A stretch of 14,740 bases of DNA from Betaproteobacteria bacterium (GTDB lineage: Bacteria; Pseudomonadota; Gammaproteobacteria; Burkholderiales; SG8-39). Shown piece by piece: positions 1-7,873 of the stretch; within the stretch, counting starts at the first letter, position 1; every line of letters begins with the position of its first letter. The notes under the pieces are model-generated. The model did not search any database, was not told where the DNA came from, and saw only the letters and a program-made list of their open reading frames with translations. The stretch spans positions 1 through 14,740 of the forward strand of contig SHXF01000105.1 in the NCBI GenBank assembly GCA_009693435.1. The letters run 5' to 3'. Position numbers and translations under genes: made by a program.

Positions 1-2
1 CC

Positions 3-350
3 AGCCTCGCTCTGTCCAAGCTCTATCTGGAGGAATTCGACGAGGAGTTCTACACCGCGCTGAGACACGCCGGCGAACTGGGTCCCTGGGAACCCGGCAT
101 ACAGCAAGCGGTGGTATTCATGGGCCTGCGGGCATGGGATGGACTCGATTCGGGCCTCAGGAAAACTCTGGCGGGGGCGGTCGAGCGCAGCGCGCATCGG
201 AACGCTGACGCCATCTACCGGATCGTGAAGAGCTACGGCAGATTCGACCTGCTTTGCGATAACGACAGGTATCGCAAACTGGTCGGACCGGACTGCCGCA
301 TCCGGCCGGCCGACATCAGGCCTCCGCTGCGGAAGAAGCCCGGCCCGTGA
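3..350 (+). CDS. C-terminal part of an unidentified helical protein (5' end outside window)
   Basis: An open frame runs in from the left edge (codons in phase with base 3) and ends at TGA 348-350, giving about 115 residues with no start visible. The early part is helix-like, with a segment reading LGPWEPGIQQAV. That resembles the 'LGPxEPxVQ' helix pairs I associate with tetratricopeptide-like proteins encoded beside O-antigen ligases, but this is recall, not proof. The C-terminal end is basic and proline-rich and has no membrane segment. The stop overlaps the ligase start (TGATG), so the two are probably translated from one transcript and may act together in glycan polymerisation or ligation. 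I do not recognise the family securely and assign no function. Confidence 0.6.
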   Translation, partial: SLALSKLYLEEFDEEFYTALRHAGELGPWEPGIQQAVVFMGLRAWDGLDSGLRKTLAGAVERSAHRNADAIYRIVKSYGRFDLLCDNDRYRKLVGPDCRIRPADIRPPLRKKPGP

Positions 351-1735
351 TGCCCGCTGCGAGTTCCCTGGGCGCGAGTCGCTGGATATTCGTTTTCTAC
401 CTGGGATTGCTGGTCTGGGCGCCGATCCCGCTCGGCAGCAATCGCGCCTGGGCCTGGGGCCTGATGAACGTGTCGGCACTGCTGCTGTCCCTGGCATGGC
501 TGGCCGGTTACCTCCGCGGCAAGTGGGGCCTTGAGCGCGTTCTGATCGACGCCTGGCCGGCAATGGTTTGCGCGCTGGTGTGGCTGCTCTATGTATGGCT
601 GCAGTTGCTGCCTGTGCCGCTGGGCCTGCTCGAGTGGCTGTCGCCCGAAGCGGCCCGCTGGCATGCCGCCGCCGCCGCGCCCGAGGCGTTACGCGCCGCG
701 CCGCTGACGCTCGATCCGTACGGCACGCTCGAGGCCGCGTGCAAGAGCACCGCCTACATCGCTTTTTTCGCCCTCAGCCTGCTGCTACTGGCGAACCGCG
801 ACCGCGCGCGCTACACCGCGTACACGCTCATCGTTTCAGGAGTGTTGCAGGCCTGGTACGGCGGCGTGGTGCAGTTGCAGTTCCAGGGTTTCGCCGCGAG
901 CGGCACTTTCGTCAACCGCAATCACTACGCGGCCTATCTGGTGATGTGCCTATCGATCGGAATCGGCGTGCTGATTGCCAGCCTCACAGGCGGGAAAAGC
1001 CGCTCGTGGGGCGATTTTTTCCAGCGATTCATCCAATGGATCATTACACCCAAGATGGCGCTGCGGCTCGGACTGGTGATCATGGTGATCGCACTCGTCC
1101 TGACCCGCTCGCGCATGGGCAACCTGTCGTTCTTTTTCGGCATGCTCGTTGCCGGACTGATAGCGCTGGCATTGTCGCAACGCGCGACCCGCTCCATGGT
1201 TATCCTGCTGGTCAGCCTGATCGTGTGCGACGTGCTGATAGTCGGAACGTATTTCGGGACGCAGCAGGTCATCGAGCGCATAGCGGCCTCCAGCACCGAA
1301 ACCGACGACCGCGACGAGGTCGCGGAATACGCCCTGGGCATGTGGCGAGACTATCCCGTCCTGGGATCCGGACTGGGATCGTTCCCCGTGGTGTTTCCCC
1401 GCTACAGCAAGGACGGCACATCGGCCGCGTACACGCACGCGCACAACGATTATCTGGAATTCGCCGCCGAAGCGGGCGGACTCGGGATCGTGCTGCTCGG
1501 GCTTTTCGTGTTGCTTTCGTTTGCGGCCGCGCTGCGCGCGCAGTACGTTCGCAGCGATCCATTCATGCGCGGGCTGTCGTTCGCGGCGATGATGGCGATC
1601 GTCGCACTGATGATCCACAGCGCAGTCGACTTCAGCCTGCAGATACCGGCAAATTCACTGACATTCATGGTCGTGCTGGCGTTCGCATGGGTGTCGTTGC
1701 TTGGGCCAGGGGCGGAGAAGGGCGGCGTGGGCTGA
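350..1735 (+). CDS. O-antigen ligase / Wzy_C-family polysaccharide polymerase or ligase
   Basis: A polytopic inner-membrane protein of about 461 residues, with many hydrophobic segments from residue 13 to the C terminus. Family hallmarks are a NRNHYAAYL segment near residue 189, followed by a cluster of membrane segments, and a periplasmic-loop motif HAHNDYLEFAAEAGG near residue 364. This His/Glu-rich loop is typical of Wzy_C proteins, which either join O-antigen to lipid A-core (WaaL) or polymerise repeat units (Wzy); sequence alone does not separate these. An in-frame GTG lies directly before the chosen ATG (347). I prefer ATG 350 because it overlaps the upstream TGA by one base. Its 3' end faces the aminotransferase gene only 17 bases away, with no clear terminator between them. 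Confidence 0.85.
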   Translation: MPAASSLGASRWIFVFYLGLLVWAPIPLGSNRAWAWGLMNVSALLLSLAWLAGYLRGKWGLERVLIDAWPAMVCALVWLLYVWLQLLPVPLGLLEWLSPEAARWHAAAAAPEALRAAPLTLDPYGTLEAACKSTAYIAFFALSLLLLANRDRARYTAYTLIVSGVLQAWYGGVVQLQFQGFAASGTFVNRNHYAAYLVMCLSIGIGVLIASLTGGKSRSWGDFFQRFIQWIITPKMALRLGLVIMVIALVLTRSRMGNLSFFFGMLVAGLIALALSQRATRSMVILLVSLIVCDVLIVGTYFGTQQVIERIAASSTETDDRDEVAEYALGMWRDYPVLGSGLGSFPVVFPRYSKDGTSAAYTHAHNDYLEFAAEAGGLGIVLLGLFVLLSFAAALRAQYVRSDPFMRGLSFAAMMAIVALMIHSAVDFSLQIPANSLTFMVVLAFAWVSLLGPGAEKGGVG

Positions 1736-1752
1736 ATTTAGCCACGCTGAAT

Positions 1753-2862
1753 TCATGCCCCTGGTTCGGGCGGATCGAATGCCGACAGAATGCGGTCTAT
1801 ATCCGTATCCGACAGGGAGGGGTTCAGCGGCAAGCTCAATACTTCACTGTGGATTTTTTCCGAAATCGGCAACCGGCATCGGGCGAGCGCGGTGCCGGCA
1901 TAGGCGCGCTGCAGATGCGGCGGGATGGGATAGTGGATCAGGGTTTCAACACCGGCCCGATCGAGCCGCCTGATCAGGTCATCCCGCGTGGCGTGCCGGA
2001 CCACGAATTGATGCCAGACGGGCTGCGCCCATGCGGGCACCTCCGGCAACACTACCGCCGCATCCGCGAGTCCCTCGTGAAGCCGCGCCGCAATTTCCCC
2101 GCGCCGGGCATTGTCCGCATCCAGGGATTTCAGCTTGATCCGCAGGAAGGCGGCCTGGAGTTCATCCAGCCGGGCATTGAAACCCAGGTGATCGTTGCAG
2201 TTCTTCGTGCTGCTGCCGTAGTTCCGCAGGGACCGCAGGCGTTCGGCTAGCGCCGCGTCATTGGTCGTCACGGCGCCCCCGTCCCCCAGCGCCCCGAGAT
2301 TCTTCGATGGGTAAAAACTGAATCCGGCGGCGTCGCCCAGGGATCCGGTCCTTCTACCCTTGTAACGCGCGCCATGTGCTTGCGCGGCATCCTCCAGCAC
2401 GTGGATGCCCCGCATGCGAGCAACATCGACAATAGCGTCCATATCGGCCGGCTGGCCGTAAAGATGCACAGCAACGATCGCCCGGGTCCGTGCGTTGATG
2501 GACGCGGCGAGCCGATCCGGATCGATGTTGTAGGTTTCGAGCCGCGGCTCGACGGGCACCGGAGTTGCGCCCGTATGGGTGACCGCGAGCCAGGTCGCGA
2601 TATGCGTATTCGAGGGCACGATGACCTCGTCGCCGGGACCTATACCCCAGGCCCGCAACGTCAGGTGCAGCGCAGCCAGCCCGCTGCCCGTGCCAACGCA
2701 GTGGTCGACGCCGCAGTACGCTGCGAACTCGCGCTCGAACGACTCGAGTTCGACACCCTGGATGAATTGTCCCGATTCAAGAACGCGATCCAGCGTCTGA
2801 TGCAATTCCGCGCGAGCGCGAAGATTGAGCGCACGCAGATCCAGAAACGGGATCGTGCTCAT
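1753..2862 (-). CDS. fdtB: DegT/DnrJ/EryC1/StrS PLP sugar aminotransferase, FdtB/QdtB type
   Basis: A cytoplasmic 369-residue pyridoxal-phosphate aminotransferase of usual family length. The Schiff-base lysine is K187 in [19 protein letters not shown]158 in [10 protein letters not shown] should pair with the cofactor ring nitrogen. The N-terminal PFLDLRALN and mid-chain [12 protein letters not shown] are also family-typical. The [13 protein letters not shown] form is what I recall for the transaminases that convert a dTDP-3-keto-6-deoxyhexose to the 3-amino sugar (Fucp3N or Quip3N). The gene directly upstream encodes a ketoisomerase that would make that 3-keto substrate, and the two overlap by four bases (ATGA), indicating translational coupling. 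It is less likely to be a 4-aminotransferase. The symbol rests on motif and context and could equally be qdtB. No N-acetyltransferase follows. Confidence 0.85.
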   Translation of the reverse strand: MSTIPFLDLRALNLRARAELHQTLDRVLESGQFIQGVELESFEREFAAYCGVDHCVGTGSGLAALHLTLRAWGIGPGDEVIVPSNTHIATWLAVTHTGATPVPVEPRLETYNIDPDRLAASINARTRAIVAVHLYGQPADMDAIVDVARMRGIHVLEDAAQAHGARYKGRRTGSLGDAAGFSFYPSKNLGALGDGGAVTTNDAALAERLRSLRNYGSSTKNCNDHLGFNARLDELQAAFLRIKLKSLDADNARRGEIAARLHEGLADAAVVLPEVPAWAQPVWHQFVVRHATRDDLIRRLDRAGVETLIHYPIPPHLQRAYAGTALARCRLPISEKIHSEVLSLPLNPSLSDTDIDRILSAFDPPEPGA

Positions 2863-3272
2863 TCCGGCCGGGCTGCCGCTGCCCTGAATTGCTCGTACGA
2901 GCGCAGGTATGCCGCATCACTGTAGCGCTCCGATGCAAGTACGAGACAGACGGTGGCTGGCCGGAAATTCTCCAGTTTCAGCCAGATTAACGGGGGCAGA
3001 TAAAGCCCGCTATGCGTCGAGTCGAGGCGAATGCGCGATTGCGCGTTGCCGTCGTCCAGGACTGCTTCGAAGGCACCGGAAACCGCGACCATGAATTGCT
3101 CGCATGTCTTCAACGCGTGCCCGGCCCGGTCGGCGCCAGCCGGGACCTGATGGATATAGAAGACGCGCTTGATATCGAACGGGACATGCAGCCCTCCCTC
3201 TACCGGGCTCAGGCTGCCGCGCAAGTCGTCAAACTTGGGCAGATCGATCAGGCGGCACTTATTCAATCGCAT
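2859..3272 (-). CDS. fdtA: WxcM-like sugar 3,4-ketoisomerase, FdtA/QdtA type
   Basis: A small cupin of about 137 residues, the usual size for dTDP-4-keto-6-deoxyglucose 3,4-ketoisomerases, which feed a 3-aminotransferase. Family features are the N-terminal [16 protein letters not shown], the H-x-x-K strand followed by [17 protein letters not shown], and PPLIW followed by CLVLASERY. In the usual RGxHAHK signature the second histidine is leucine here: AGHALK, with H53 kept and L55 changed (numbering from ATG 3275). The residue after the PPLIW tryptophan is also leucine, where I recall His or Arg. Both positions are linked to catalysis or product choice in characterised members. Tandem ATGs lie at 3275 and 3272. 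The second is preferred because AGGA at 3278-3281 is five bases from it but only two from the first. Confidence 0.8.
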   Translation of the reverse strand: MRLNKCRLIDLPKFDDLRGSLSPVEGGLHVPFDIKRVFYIHQVPAGADRAGHALKTCEQFMVAVSGAFEAVLDDGNAQSRIRLDSTHSGLYLPPLIWLKLENFRPATVCLVLASERYSDAAYLRSYEQFRAAAARPE

Positions 3273-3427
3273 CATTTTCCTGTATTGATCTCGCGGAACT
3301 GAACAGCCCGCTCACGCCGCCCGAAGGGCAATCCTGTCCAGCGAGAAATCGCGGCATTGCGCGACGCGTTCGCGAGAGCGGCCATGGCGCCATCTGGCGG
3401 TACGTCCCTGGCGGGAAGCGAATTTTC

Positions 3428-3443
3428 GCACGATTGATCGTGC
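3428..3443. promoter_or_regulatory. Perfect 7-2-7 dyad, candidate operator
   Basis: GCACGAT-TG-ATCGTGC is a perfect inverted repeat: seven-base arms around a two-base centre. It lies in the divergent gap, about 155 bases upstream of the fdtA start and about 183 bases upstream of the TATAAT box of the opposite unit. Its size and symmetry fit a binding site for a dimeric helix-turn-helix regulator. The loop is too short for a stable RNA hairpin, and no T-run follows, so a terminator is unlikely. No regulator gene is in the window. Confidence 0.35.
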
Positions 3444-3604
3444 AGGAAGCGGCCGCCGGCATGCGCTGATCCTTGTCATACGGATCTCGGGGGATTTTGC
3501 CGACATCGGGCTGGACTTCATTCCATACCAGCCCTTGCTTCGGCAAGGGACGCGCAATGATTGAAGAATGCCCGGAACTGTGAGAAGTTACCGGCGATTC
3601 GACC

Positions 3605-3631
3605 TTGTTTTGCGGCGTTCAAGACTATAAT
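3605..3631 (+). promoter_or_regulatory. Sigma-70-type promoter for the FecR-domain/methyltransferase operon
   Basis: A perfect -10 hexamer TATAAT sits at 3626-3631 in otherwise GC-rich DNA, 72 bases before the first gene start. The best upstream partner is TTGTTT at 3605-3610 with a 15-base spacer. It matches only the TTG half of the -35 consensus at short spacing, so an activator may be needed. There is no competing reading frame, and the position fits the only start of this plus-strand block. Confidence 0.5.
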
Positions 3632-3703
3632 TCCTTACGAAGGACCGGATTATCGGCGTGCAGCAGGTGGCGCCCAATCCGGACAGCGCATGACCAAGGC
3701 CAA

Positions 3704-4576
3704 ATGCTGATGTTTGCCAACCGTGCTTCTCGAACAATCCGGGCATTCTGTTCCGCGGGCTTGATACTGTTTCAGGCAGCGATGCCCTGTCATGCCCTGG
3801 CGCAAACGGTTATCCAAGGCCCCGGCGAGAAGCCACAGGCAACGGCCAGTTCAGGTTTGGTCAACTCGGTTACCGGCGACGTATTCATGCGCAAGAGAAA
3901 TGGCGAGCAAGTTCGTGTGAAGCCCGGAGACCTGTTTGAGCCTGGCGCCCAGTTCACCACCGGTGCGAACGCACAGTTAGTGCTGCTGTTCTCCGATGGT
4001 CAGCATGTAACCTTAACTGCGGATTCGGTTTTTCGAATCGACGACTATCAGTTCGACGCGCGCAACCCCAAGGCAAGTCGTGCGAGCTTCGGGCTGATGT
4101 CCGGCATGATGCGCATCGTCACTGGCGTCATGAATGCCGAAAACGGGAATGCGTTGCGGCTTACGGCGGGCAACGCGCTGATCACCATACTCGACAGGGA
4201 TGTCAATTCTTTCGTCGTAGAAGCGGACGCCAGAGCTCCGGACAACGGTTCCGTTGCCGTTATTGTCGGACAGGTGTCGATTTCAAGGCCGGTTGGGCCG
4301 ATCACCACAGTCGCCGGGGACCAGTTTTCGAGTTGGCAGTCCGCGACCGCTACATCAGCGCCGCAGCCACTGGCGGTAGCCCCCGCGGGGTTGCAGGCGG
4401 CGGCTGCCTCGCGTGCGACACTGCTGGTGGAAGGCGTGCTGCCGGATGTGGAGGCTGCGGCGCTCAAGATCGCGCTGGCGAACCAGCCGCCACCGGGCGC
4501 CGGCGCGCAACAGCAGCCAGCATTTGTACCCGTGGCGACCCCCGGGCCGGGAGGGTGCGTCGGCAGTCGCTGCTAG
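3704..4576 (+). CDS. Secreted FecR-domain protein, first gene of the operon
   Basis: A 290-residue periplasmic protein. Residues 1-33 form a signal peptide: a basic start, a hydrophobic stretch AGLILFQAAM, and an ALA cleavage site before Q34. Residues about 48-140 match a FecR domain: GLVNSVTGDVFMRK, then GDLFEPGAQFTTG, LVLLFSDGQHVTLTADSVFRID and FGLMSGMMRIVTG. Beta-rich domains of this kind occur in anti-sigma FecR proteins and in stand-alone periplasmic proteins near polysaccharide genes. No sigma factor, TonB receptor or N-terminal anti-sigma domain is present, so the second type applies. The tail is low-complexity (Ala/Pro/Gln) and ends GGCVGSRC, with two cysteines. ATG 3704 (AAGG four bases away) and in-frame ATG 3710 (ten bases away) are both plausible starts. 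Its true partner is unknown. Confidence 0.8.
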   Translation: MLMFANRASRTIRAFCSAGLILFQAAMPCHALAQTVIQGPGEKPQATASSGLVNSVTGDVFMRKRNGEQVRVKPGDLFEPGAQFTTGANAQLVLLFSDGQHVTLTADSVFRIDDYQFDARNPKASRASFGLMSGMMRIVTGVMNAENGNALRLTAGNALITILDRDVNSFVVEADARAPDNGSVAVIVGQVSISRPVGPITTVAGDQFSSWQSATATSAPQPLAVAPAGLQAAAASRATLLVEGVLPDVEAAALKIALANQPPPGAGAQQQPAFVPVATPGPGGCVGSRC

Positions 4577-4583
4577 CCGGTCC

Positions 4584-5435
4584 ATGACGTTCGTCCGGGC
4601 CCTCAAGGCTGTCCTGCCACCGGTCTTGACGCACGCCCTGAGGCGCCTGAAACGCGCGATCATGCCGCCCACCGATCGCTTGAGGTTTGCCCCACGCGGC
4701 TGGCAGACCAAACTGCCGCCGGGATCGGGGCTGGAACGCGAATCGCATGTCGCGCACGAACGCGAACAGTGGCAGCAAATATGGGAACCCTTTATCCGCC
4801 GTCTGAACGATGGCGGGGTCGCGTCCGAAATACCGAACGATCCCGATCACTCCCGCATCGAAGATCACAATACCTGGATGACTTACGCCTATGTCCTTGC
4901 GTTGGCCGCGCACAACAAATCGTCGCTCAAGGTTCTCGATTACGGCGGAAACCTGGGGTATTTCTACGGGATCGGCAAAGCGCTGTTGCCCGGCGTTGCG
5001 CTGGAGTATCACTGCAGGGAATTGCCGGAAATCGCCCGCCTGGGACGGGAACTCTCACCGAAGGTGATCTGGCACACGGATGACGCTTGTCTGGATCAGC
5101 AATACGACCTGGTGATTCTCAGCTCCGTGCTGGAATACGTTCAGGATTGGCAGGCGCTCCTGCATAAGGCATCCCACGCAGCGAGATTCCATGTATTCCT
5201 GGCAGGGACCCCTGTCGTCGCACGCGTTGCCAGCTACGTGGCGATTCAGCAGCTGTCAGGCACGATGATGCTCTATCAGCCGATCAACAAGGCCGAGTTG
5301 CGTAGCGTCATTACGAGTGGACGGCTGCGATTGGTGCGGGAATTCCAGGATGTAGAACACCAATACATCGATGGCGCGCCGGAGCAACCCTGTTATTACG
5401 GCTGCCTGTTGCAGCGTGAGCAAGGTGCTGCTTGA
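4584..5435 (+). CDS. Putative SAM-dependent methyltransferase, TIGR04325-like
   Basis: A 283-residue cytoplasmic protein. A basic N-terminal 30 residues and an aromatic-rich segment lead to a Rossmann-type SAM-binding motif VLDYGGNLGYFY (residues 117-128). Next comes an acidic-loop strand YHCRELPEI, then DLVILSSVLEYVQDW (175-189), in the position where class I methyltransferases carry their fourth strand. The DYGGNLG form and overall length match what I recall of the TIGR04325 (LIC12133) family, which is often found in O-antigen loci; acceptor and position are unknown. The start is ATG 4584, eight bases after the FecR-domain stop, so the two genes are probably co-transcribed. The stop overlaps the next gene's TTG start (TTGA). 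The family call is from memory; the methyltransferase fold is firmer. Confidence 0.75.
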   Translation: MTFVRALKAVLPPVLTHALRRLKRAIMPPTDRLRFAPRGWQTKLPPGSGLERESHVAHEREQWQQIWEPFIRRLNDGGVASEIPNDPDHSRIEDHNTWMTYAYVLALAAHNKSSLKVLDYGGNLGYFYGIGKALLPGVALEYHCRELPEIARLGRELSPKVIWHTDDACLDQQYDLVILSSVLEYVQDWQALLHKASHAARFHVFLAGTPVVARVASYVAIQQLSGTMMLYQPINKAELRSVITSGRLRLVREFQDVEHQYIDGAPEQPCYYGCLLQREQGAA

Positions 5436-6649
5436 AGCGCTGTCTGGTTTGCGATTCATGCATCGAGGCATTCCTGGAGTTTGGCCGCATGCCCATCGCC
5501 AACGGGTTCCTGCACCGGGAAGATTTTGAAAATGAGGCGTGCTTCGAACTGAATGTGGGGTTTTGCGAATCGTGTTTGATGATGCAGCTGACCGAACCCG
5601 TATTCCGGGAGAAGATGTTCCACGACCAGTACCCTTTTTCCACATCCAGCTCGGCGTTCATGTCGGCCCATTTCCGGCGCTTTGCGGCACAGGTGATAGA
5701 AGGCTCTGCGGCGGACAAGCGCGCGTTCATCGTGGAGATCGGCAGCAACGACGGCACGATGCTGGAACCCTTCGCGGCCGCTGGAGTGCGTCATCTGGGC
5801 ATCGATCCGAGCAGAAACGTTGTCACTGCGGCAGAAGCGAAAGGGGTCAAGACAGCGTGTCGCTTCTTCGATCAACAGCTCGCGCGCGAGATTGTCCTGG
5901 AGCATGGTCAGGCCAGCGCGATCCTTGCCGCCAATTGTTTCTGCCACATCCAGGATCTCCACTCGCTGGCTGAAGGCATTCAGACGCTGTTACAGCCCCA
6001 GGGCCTGTTGATCTTCGAGGATCCCTATCTCGGGGACATCATCAGGCTGAATTCGTATGATCAGATCTACGACGAGCATGTGTACTATTTTTCGCTGGCT
6101 GCGGTCGCCAACTGGCTGGCGCCGTACGGCCTGGAGGTGATCGACGCCCAGCCGCAAGCTGTTCACGGCGGATCGATGCGCTACAGCGTGGCCCGACGAG
6201 GAGCATTTCGCGTGGGAGCAGGTGTCATGGCGGTGCGGGACGGGGAATTGCGTGCGGATCTCCACAGGCCGGAAACCTATGCGCACTTTCGTCGACGGAT
6301 CGAGTATTCCCGCAATGACTTGCTTGCGCTGCTGTCGCAGCTACGCCGGGATGACAAGCGGGTCGTTGGCTACGGCGCAACATCGAAAAGCACCACTGTC
6401 CTCAACTATTGCAATATCACACCCGATCTGATCGAGTTCATCACCGACACCACCCCGCTCAAACAGGGAAAATTCAGCCCGGGCGCGCACATTCCGATCC
6501 GGCCGCACGCGGATTTCAAGGCCGATTATCCGGATTACGCATTGTTATTTGCGTGGAACCACGCAGAAGAAATCATGGCCAAGGAGCGGGAATTTCGCGC
6601 TGCAGGAGGCAGGTGGATCCGGTACGTGCCACAGATAACCCTGGCCTAG
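5432..6649 (+). CDS. NDP-hexose C-methyltransferase (NovU/TylC3/TcaB9-like)
   Basis: A 405-residue three-part enzyme of normal family length. The N-terminal zinc-binding part has C4/C7 and C45/C48 pairs. The SAM core has EIGSNDGTMLE (102-112) and a proposed catalytic set including H172 (CHIQD), YDEHVYYFS (213-221, with E215 and H216) and HGGSMRY (245-251). The C-terminal domain has GYGATSKSTTVLNY. Family members transfer a methyl group from S-adenosylmethionine to carbon 3 or 5 of a 4-keto NDP-sugar, producing branched deoxysugars. Here the substrate is unknown: no complete 4-keto-6-deoxy sugar pathway is in view. The start is TTG 5432, overlapping the preceding TGA by four bases, with AAGGTG at 5422-5427 as ribosome site. 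That makes translational coupling likely. The downstream neighbour is convergent after 51 bases. Confidence 0.88.
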   Translation: MKRCLVCDSCIEAFLEFGRMPIANGFLHREDFENEACFELNVGFCESCLMMQLTEPVFREKMFHDQYPFSTSSSAFMSAHFRRFAAQVIEGSAADKRAFIVEIGSNDGTMLEPFAAAGVRHLGIDPSRNVVTAAEAKGVKTACRFFDQQLAREIVLEHGQASAILAANCFCHIQDLHSLAEGIQTLLQPQGLLIFEDPYLGDIIRLNSYDQIYDEHVYYFSLAAVANWLAPYGLEVIDAQPQAVHGGSMRYSVARRGAFRVGAGVMAVRDGELRADLHRPETYAHFRRRIEYSRNDLLALLSQLRRDDKRVVGYGATSKSTTVLNYCNITPDLIEFITDTTPLKQGKFSPGAHIPIRPHADFKADYPDYALLFAWNHAEEIMAKEREFRAAGGRWIRYVPQITLA

Positions 6650-6700
6650 CGCGGAACAAGCCATTGACAACTTTCGGCCTCGACAACTTCCAGCGCCGTT

Positions 6701-7873
6701 TCATTTTTCTCGCACCAGAAAATCGCGTATCGGCTCGAAGTCCCGCTCGGCATCCGGTACCGGAATCGTGACAAGCTCCGTTCCGTACACGATATCGAGT
6801 GAAATCCATTTCAGCCGGCGATACAACGATCGCGCGACTCTCCTGAATACGCTGTCTTCGGGCAATCTCATCAGTCGCCTGATCGCCCCGACTACGACCG
6901 GCATTGATACTGTCACCGTAGGCTCATTCATCAGATCCGACAGGAGTGGCGGCGCCACGGAGGCTCTGTAAGTACCGATCACACAGTGCTTCGCGTCCTC
7001 GAGGGATATGCCATCCGCCTCGGCTAGCGCTGGGACTACGACATTCTGGAATTTTTCAAAATCCCGTGACCAGGATGGCACCAGCATGCGCCCGAACCAG
7101 TCGCCGAATTGCATCTCATGGGTGACGCCGCTGCCGCCCGGAGAATCCTGTTGCCGGGCGAGATACAGGTGGTCCAGCCGCCTGGTCTTGCCGGCTATTG
7201 CGGCGAGGTACCAGATCAGGTGTTCGACCAGAAACAGATCCTTCAGATCCAGATCGCGAACCAGCTTGAGATGGATCCTCGCTGCGTCCGAGCGCTTAAC
7301 GTCGTAATAGAAGGTATCCGACTTGCTCACGGATACGATTTGCAGGCGCTCTCTGGCGGTATCGGCCTCGACCGAGCGTATCTCGCGGGTGCTCTTCCAT
7401 TGCAGATTTTTCCCGTGCGTCGAGCCGTGCGTATCCGGCCGGTCGGCGGAATTCATCCAGAAGATGGCGCCTTGCCCTCCGCATGAAACGTAGTCGCCAT
7501 TTTCGGACAGAAATCGAACGGACTTCCTCAGGGTCTCCACGACGAAAAAGTCGTCGTTGTCCGCCATCGCCACATACGGCGTGCGTACCCGTTCGAGCGC
7601 ATTCGCCATTTTTTCGTAGTAATCGGTATAGCTGTTGTCCGGTGGATAACGGACATAGTCGTAATCGACACCCGGATAGCGCGTCTTGTCGGCCAGCATG
7701 GTCAGGGCGCTATCATCCAGACTGCCGTCGGCAATCAGCACCTTGAATGGAAATGCAATGCTGTTTGCGTACTCCATCCACCGCGCAGTAAATGGCGTCC
7801 TGTCCTTGAGGGTCAAAAGGATCGTCAGATCCCGATCCGCGCGGTCGCGACTGTCAGGCTCATCAAAGGTCAT
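6701..7873 (-). CDS. Family-2-like (GT-A fold) glycosyltransferase
   Basis: A 390-residue soluble protein with no membrane segments. The N terminus reads DLTILLTLKDRTPFTARWMEY, followed by KVLIADGSLDDSA (residues 44-56), the nucleotide-sugar binding beta-alpha unit of GT-A enzymes. TPYVAMADNDDFFV (98-111) carries a DxD-like metal site at D105-D108. Such enzymes transfer a sugar from a nucleotide donor to the growing lipid-linked repeat unit on the cytoplasmic face of the inner membrane. Donor and acceptor cannot be read. The long C-terminal half (after about residue 230) has no motif I know. ATG 7873 overlaps the stop of the SDR gene upstream by four bases, tying it to that enzyme and hinting that the SDR product may be its donor. 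Confidence 0.8.
   Translation of the reverse strand: MTFDEPDSRDRADRDLTILLTLKDRTPFTARWMEYANSIAFPFKVLIADGSLDDSALTMLADKTRYPGVDYDYVRYPPDNSYTDYYEKMANALERVRTPYVAMADNDDFFVVETLRKSVRFLSENGDYVSCGGQGAIFWMNSADRPDTHGSTHGKNLQWKSTREIRSVEADTARERLQIVSVSKSDTFYYDVKRSDAARIHLKLVRDLDLKDLFLVEHLIWYLAAIAGKTRRLDHLYLARQQDSPGGSGVTHEMQFGDWFGRMLVPSWSRDFEKFQNVVVPALAEADGISLEDAKHCVIGTYRASVAPPLLSDLMNEPTVTVSMPVVVGAIRRLMRLPEDSVFRRVARSLYRRLKWISLDIVYGTELVTIPVPDAERDFEPIRDFLVREK

Larger units (their letters stand above)
3276..3703. promoter_or_regulatory. Divergent intergenic region between fdtA (minus) and the FecR-domain gene (plus)
   Basis: About 430 bases with no gene I can support. It must carry the promoters of two divergent units. 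It contains a 16-base dyad at 3428-3443 and a TATAAT box at 3626-3631, both listed separately. The 72-base leader after the box can fold through CCGGATT (3645-3651) pairing with AATCCGG (3676-3682), a seven-base stem with a 24-base loop; this is weak and may be chance. Short minus-strand frames in 3259-3557 have no recognisable motif, overlap the fdtA start and are not called. Confidence 0.5.

Noticed and set aside
1736..1752. Terminator between the convergent ligase and aminotransferase genes
   Set aside because: Only 17 bases with imperfect GCTGAATT repeats; no stem with a T-run on either strand.
568..2250. Plus-strand open frame of 560 codons overlapping the ligase and the aminotransferase
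   Set aside because: Arginine-rich shadow in a GC-rich region. It lies out of frame over the Wzy_C gene and antisense to fdtB, both of which have clear motifs; the shadow has none.
3259..3557. Two short minus-strand frames upstream of fdtA (81 and 95 codons)
   Set aside because: No recognised motif, and one overlaps the fdtA start. Composition looks non-coding, so the stretch is treated as regulatory; a decayed gene cannot be excluded.
6650..6700. Terminator between the convergent C-methyltransferase and glycosyltransferase genes
   Set aside because: No stable GC hairpin followed by T residues; the T-rich bases near 6701 are coding for the glycosyltransferase end.
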